DNA of 64,000 nt from NCBI RefSeq assembly GCF_030410045.1, contig NZ_JAUFRA010000004.1, positions 349,528 through 413,527 on the forward strand, read 5' to 3'. Position numbers and translations under genes: made by a program. Positions 61,106 to 64,000 of the stretch are shown piece by piece. Within the stretch, counting starts at the first letter, position 1. Every line of letters starts with the position of its first letter. Under the pieces are notes generated by a model, which was not told the DNA's origin, made no database searches, and saw nothing but the letters and a program-made list of their open reading frames with translations. The stretch comes from Marivivens donghaensis (GTDB lineage: Bacteria; Pseudomonadota; Alphaproteobacteria; Rhodobacterales; Rhodobacteraceae).

Positions 61106-62401
61106 TCAACGTGCCATGACAATGTCAGCGCGGAGTCCGCCCAAGGCGGGACTGTCCGATAACCGCAAAACTCCACCATGCAGTCGCGCGATATCGGCAA
61201 CGATGGCAAGGCCAAGGCCAACGCCTGTGCCTTTGTTCTGGTTCCGTGCAGGGTCAAGCCGCGTGAAGGGGCGCATGGCCTCTTCGCGTTTGTCGGCGGG
61301 AATGCCAGGGCCGTCGTCCTCGACCGTGATGCGGAGTGTGCGGTCGGTGAGGGCGACCGACACTTGGGCTTGGGTGCCGCCATATCGCAAGGCATTGCCA
61401 ATCAGGTTGTCCAAGGCACGACGGACGGCCAGAGGGCGCAGAGGCACAGCAACATCGTTGAGCGTTGGATCGATCGGCAAGAGGGTTACATTCTGCCCGC
61501 CGCGTTGGGCGTCGTCGACGACCCGCGTGACCAAATCGACGACATCCACTTGCTCTGCCGCATCGCCTGCATCGGCACGCCCGTATTCGAGGAAGGCTTC
61601 GATCAGGCGTTCCATATCTTCTACATCGCGGACCATGGGTTCCGCTTCGGCATCGTCGACCATAGACAGGCCGAGCCGCAGCCGTGTCAGCGGCGTGCGA
61701 AGGTCATGGCTGATGCCCGACAACATCATTGTGCGCGACTGGGTCTGACGTTCTATTCGTGCCCGCATGTCGAGAAAAGCAGTGCCCGCCGCGCGGACTT
61801 CATTCGCGCCACCAGGGGAATAGGGGACAATCCTCCCCTTACCGTATTCAGAGGATGCATGAGCCAACCGTTTGATCGGACGCAGTTGGTTGCGCAGGAA
61901 AGAGTAGGCGACAAAAGTAAGGAACGTCCCCATCACCATCATAATAACGATCAGTTGGTGAGGGTTCGACGCCGTCACCCGCCACCGCGGGAAACTGATC
62001 CCATTCACGCCCGAACGGTCAAACCAAACCACAACTTCGGTGTCATCTGACAGATCAACAGCGCGTAGGTCGTCAAAGTCGGTTCGAAGGGTCGCAATCA
62101 TCGCACGACCCGAGAAATCCAAGAATCCATAGTCATCAGCTTCGGGCGGTGCTTCAGATGACAAAAGCGTAAACCAGAGCGCTTCAGAGAGCGCGGCTTG
62201 CTGCACGGATGGGCTATCAAGGATCAGGGTAATCTCACCACTGACTGATTGCGTCATCCGCCGCGTCACCCCATCATAATGACGTTGGATAAACACAACA
62301 GAGACGAGGATTTGGAGCGATATGATCGGGAGCAGCAGGATCAGTGCTGCTCGGCCATATAGTCCGCGAGGGAGATAAGATTTGATCGACCCGATTGCCA
62401 T
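61106..62401 (-). CDS. Sensor histidine kinase (EnvZ-like), no adjacent response regulator
   Basis: 431 residues. Transmembrane helices at about 19-39 and 149-168 enclose a 110-residue periplasmic sensor. HAMP follows (RPIKRLAHASSEYGKG). H-box SGISHDLRTPLTRLRLG with His232, then ATPase with NLIGNALRYGG, DDGPGI, GVGLGLAI. Resembles EnvZ. Neighbours are a VOC gene and a hydrolase; the partner regulator lies elsewhere. Confidence 0.9.
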   Translation of the reverse strand: MAIGSIKSYLPRGLYGRAALILLLPIISLQILVSVVFIQRHYDGVTRRMTQSVSGEITLILDSPSVQQAALSEALWFTLLSSEAPPEADDYGFLDFSGRAMIATLRTDFDDLRAVDLSDDTEVVVWFDRSGVNGISFPRWRVTASNPHQLIVIMMVMGTFLTFVAYSFLRNQLRPIKRLAHASSEYGKGRIVPYSPGGANEVRAAGTAFLDMRARIERQTQSRTMMLSGISHDLRTPLTRLRLGLSMVDDAEAEPMVRDVEDMERLIEAFLEYGRADAGDAAEQVDVVDLVTRVVDDAQRGGQNVTLLPIDPTLNDVAVPLRPLAVRRALDNLIGNALRYGGTQAQVSVALTDRTLRITVEDDGPGIPADKREEAMRPFTRLDPARNQNKGTGVGLGLAIVADIARLHGGVLRLSDSPALGGLRADIVMAR

Positions 62402-62443
62402 GTGGCAAAGCTATCGTGACACGAGCGTAGAGGAAAGCAGCAT

Positions 62444-63295
62444 ATGATCCAGATTCAATCCGATATCATCTGTCTCCGCGCGCCCAATCCCTCTCCGCTG
62501 ACCTTCACAGGAACCAATACATATATAGTAGGCATCGACCGCGTAACGGTCATCGATCCAGGCCCATATATAGAGAGCCATCTCGACGCGATTTTGGCTT
62601 TGATCGATGGTCGCCCAGTCGATGCGATTATCGTGAGCCATTCTCACTTGGATCATTCGCCTTTAGCCCGTCCGCTGTCAGATCGTTGCGGTGCACCTGT
62701 TGTTGCATTCGGTGGGCCGATGGCGGGGCGAAGCGAAGTGATGCAGACTCTAGTTGGCGCGATCGGAGGGGGGGAGGGGGCCGATACCGACTTTGCCCCT
62801 GATCGAACGGTCGTCGATGGTGACGCGATTGGTGACTTCCGCGCTATTCACACGCCGGGTCACATGGGGAACCATATCTGTCTCTTATATAAGGATGTGC
62901 TTTTCTCGGGTGATCATGTGATGGGCTGGGCGACATCGCTTGTCTCCCCGCCAGATGGCGACCTCACCGATTTCATGGCATCGTGCCGAAAGCTGCAGTC
63001 TATACCCGCGCGCCGATATTTGCCTGGGCATGGTGACCCGATTGAGGATCCCATAGCGCGGCTCGATTGGTTGATCGCGCATCGGTTAGAGCGTGAAGCG
63101 CAAATCATGTCCGCTCTCATCGCGGGCGCAGATACCGCAGATCGCATCACCGCAAAGGTCTATGCCGATGTCGATGCGAGCCTTCATTTCGCAGCAAAGC
63201 GCAATGTAGTGGCCCACCTTATTGACTTAACACAACAAAAGCGGATCGAACCCGTTGGTGTATTGTCCGTCGATGCTGTGTTTCAGCCTCTGTGA
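62444..63295 (+). CDS. Metallo-beta-lactamase-fold hydrolase
   Basis: A 283-residue hydrolase. Metal motif SHSHLDHS (HxHxDH), HTPGHMGNH and GDHVMGW. The C-terminal winged-helix-like segment (ADRITAKVYADVDASLHFAAKRN) is that of LACTB2-type RNA/thioester hydrolases. Divergent from the kinase. Substrate unknown. Confidence 0.88.
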   Translation: MIQIQSDIICLRAPNPSPLTFTGTNTYIVGIDRVTVIDPGPYIESHLDAILALIDGRPVDAIIVSHSHLDHSPLARPLSDRCGAPVVAFGGPMAGRSEVMQTLVGAIGGGEGADTDFAPDRTVVDGDAIGDFRAIHTPGHMGNHICLLYKDVLFSGDHVMGWATSLVSPPDGDLTDFMASCRKLQSIPARRYLPGHGDPIEDPIARLDWLIAHRLEREAQIMSALIAGADTADRITAKVYADVDASLHFAAKRNVVAHLIDLTQQKRIEPVGVLSVDAVFQPL

Positions 63296-63366
63296 AGATT
63301 GGTGGAAAAAACTTGTCCTTACCCTCTTGCAGCGTTTTGGCACCCTAGCTATACAGCGCCACATAT

Positions 63367-63441
63367 TCCGGCGTAGCTCAGCGGTAGAGCAGTTGACTGT
63401 TAATCAATTGGCCGTAGGTTCGATCCCTACCGCCGGAGCCA
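63367..63441 (+). tRNA. tRNA-Asn (anticodon GTT), copy 1
   Basis: Acceptor TCCGGCG/CGCCGGA, discriminator G and encoded CCA; anticodon loop CTGTTAA gives GTT. All stems pair. Differs from copy 2 at one base in the variable loop (C at 63412). Confidence 0.96.
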
Positions 63442-63491
63442 AACACCCTTCTCGCAGCGGGGTCCCATTCGGGGAAAAATGCGAACGGCAT

Positions 63492-63566
63492 TCCGGCGTA
63501 GCTCAGCGGTAGAGCAGTTGACTGTTAATCAATTGGTCGTAGGTTCGATCCCTACCGCCGGAGCCA
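63492..63566 (+). tRNA. tRNA-Asn (anticodon GTT), copy 2
   Basis: Same as copy 1 except T at 63537. Fifty bases separate the copies. Confidence 0.96.
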
Positions 63567-64000
63567 AACTTCCCTAATAATCAAGACTACTAGAACAAAC
63601 CCATCGGGTCTGGTCTGTGTTCTTTCCATCCGTCGGGGTAGGGCGCCGAACGGGCGACTCGTGGCGTCGAGCGAGTCACCGCGTTGACGATTCCAAGGGG
63701 TGAGTCTCCCAGATTTGCTGCGACTGCATCGTCGGCATCACCCTCAAAGGGCGAAAAGTGATGGGGGTAGGAGCCATTTTCGGATATTCACGGCGCATTT
63801 TTGGGCAGTCTGGAACGTGAAACACCTTGTTTTGTTGGCTGATGCAGAAATTTTACATTTTTCGTCATTTCGCTCTTGCGGCTTCTTAGTGATAACCTTA
63901 GAACCCCCTTCACCGGCGGCGCTGAGGCGCGGTTGGGGCGGACGGAACGGTCGGAAGGCTGGGAAGTTTGGAAAAAATTAGAGGTATTTCGGGCGAGGCG
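63567..64000. other. Non-coding stretch at window edge
   Basis: I see no supported gene. An ORF at 63700-63981 has no ribosome site or protein-like pattern. The last 150 bases are AT-rich with short TTTT runs, then a G/C-rich segment ending in AAAAAATTAG, which might be a promoter/leader of a gene beyond the window, possibly a stable RNA. That is only a guess. Confidence 0.4.

Noticed and set aside
63876..63898. Promoter TTGCGG/TAACCT near the window end
   Set aside because: The spacer is only 11 bases, too short for sigma70.
63700..63981. 93-residue plus-strand ORF at window end
   Set aside because: Composition is not protein-like (Arg/Gly-rich end), no clear ribosome site, follows tRNA genes.

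Overview
This 64 kb window reads as ordinary chromosome of an alphaproteobacterium of the order Rhodobacterales (Roseobacter/Rhodobacter group). The support is lineage-typical gene content: a PIN-domain gene of the RSP_2648 type, DUF2927 and DUF2849 genes, a tandem-domain dCTP deaminase, a DksA that lacks most of its zinc cysteines, an NtrC-type regulator without the sigma54 loop, an edd-eda pathway, and the order argS-SPOR-nagZ-scpA-scpB. Base composition is moderately GC-rich throughout. I see no insertion sequence, prophage, integrase or CRISPR array. The genus cannot be told from the sequence alone.

Layout. 1-3.7 kb: the 3' end of glnE, a small conserved gene, and the Entner-Doudoroff pair edd-eda behind a LacI-type operator. 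3.7-6.1 kb: a lipoprotein, an RlmI-like methyltransferase and a PIN-domain protein. 6.1-11.8 kb (minus strand): a MoxR ATPase/VWA module with DUF2927, DedA, M48 peptidase and small membrane proteins. 11.9-17.8 kb: dksA, an FAD monooxygenase, xthA, an A-type Fe-S carrier, dgt and a cation/proton antiporter. 17.8-18.9 kb: a membrane protein that looks like a reduced heme-copper oxidase subunit I. 19-24.5 kb: argS, SPOR protein, nagZ, scpA, scpB. 24.6-31 kb (minus): rhodanese, dcd, tRNA-Pro, gph, a MerR regulator, ihfA, fabH, plsX, rpmF, yceD. 31.1-33.4 kb: bamE, an olsB-like gene, kdsA.

33.4-38.9 kb (minus) is an assimilatory sulfate-reduction operon (cysG, DUF2849, cysI, cysH, DUF934, fpr) with a divergent Lrp/AsnC regulator. 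After a P450 gene come a DctBD two-component system and a DctPQM TRAP transporter (40.7-47.1 kb); tandem palindromes lie in front of dctP. Then tpiA, a 2-oxoglutarate/Fe(II) oxygenase, and TfoX/SufA/SufT-like genes. At 50.2-53.5 kb four small stand-alone GAF-like proteins flank tgt, two on each side. Next are lon with a clear heat-shock promoter, an unusual HU-like protein, a duplicated tRNA-Val, a CAU-anticodon tRNA, a LysR/oxidoreductase pair, a VOC protein, a sensor kinase without an adjacent regulator, a metallo-beta-lactamase-fold hydrolase and two tRNA-Asn genes.

Most novel candidates: (1) the oxidase relic at 17.8-18.9 kb, which by motif reading keeps the low-spin heme histidines but has lost the copper and high-spin heme ligands; (2) the four-member GAF array around tgt; (3) the DctD variant lacking both GAFTGA and the Walker A lysine, paired with tandem palindromes before a sigma70-like promoter. 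All alignments were made by eye.
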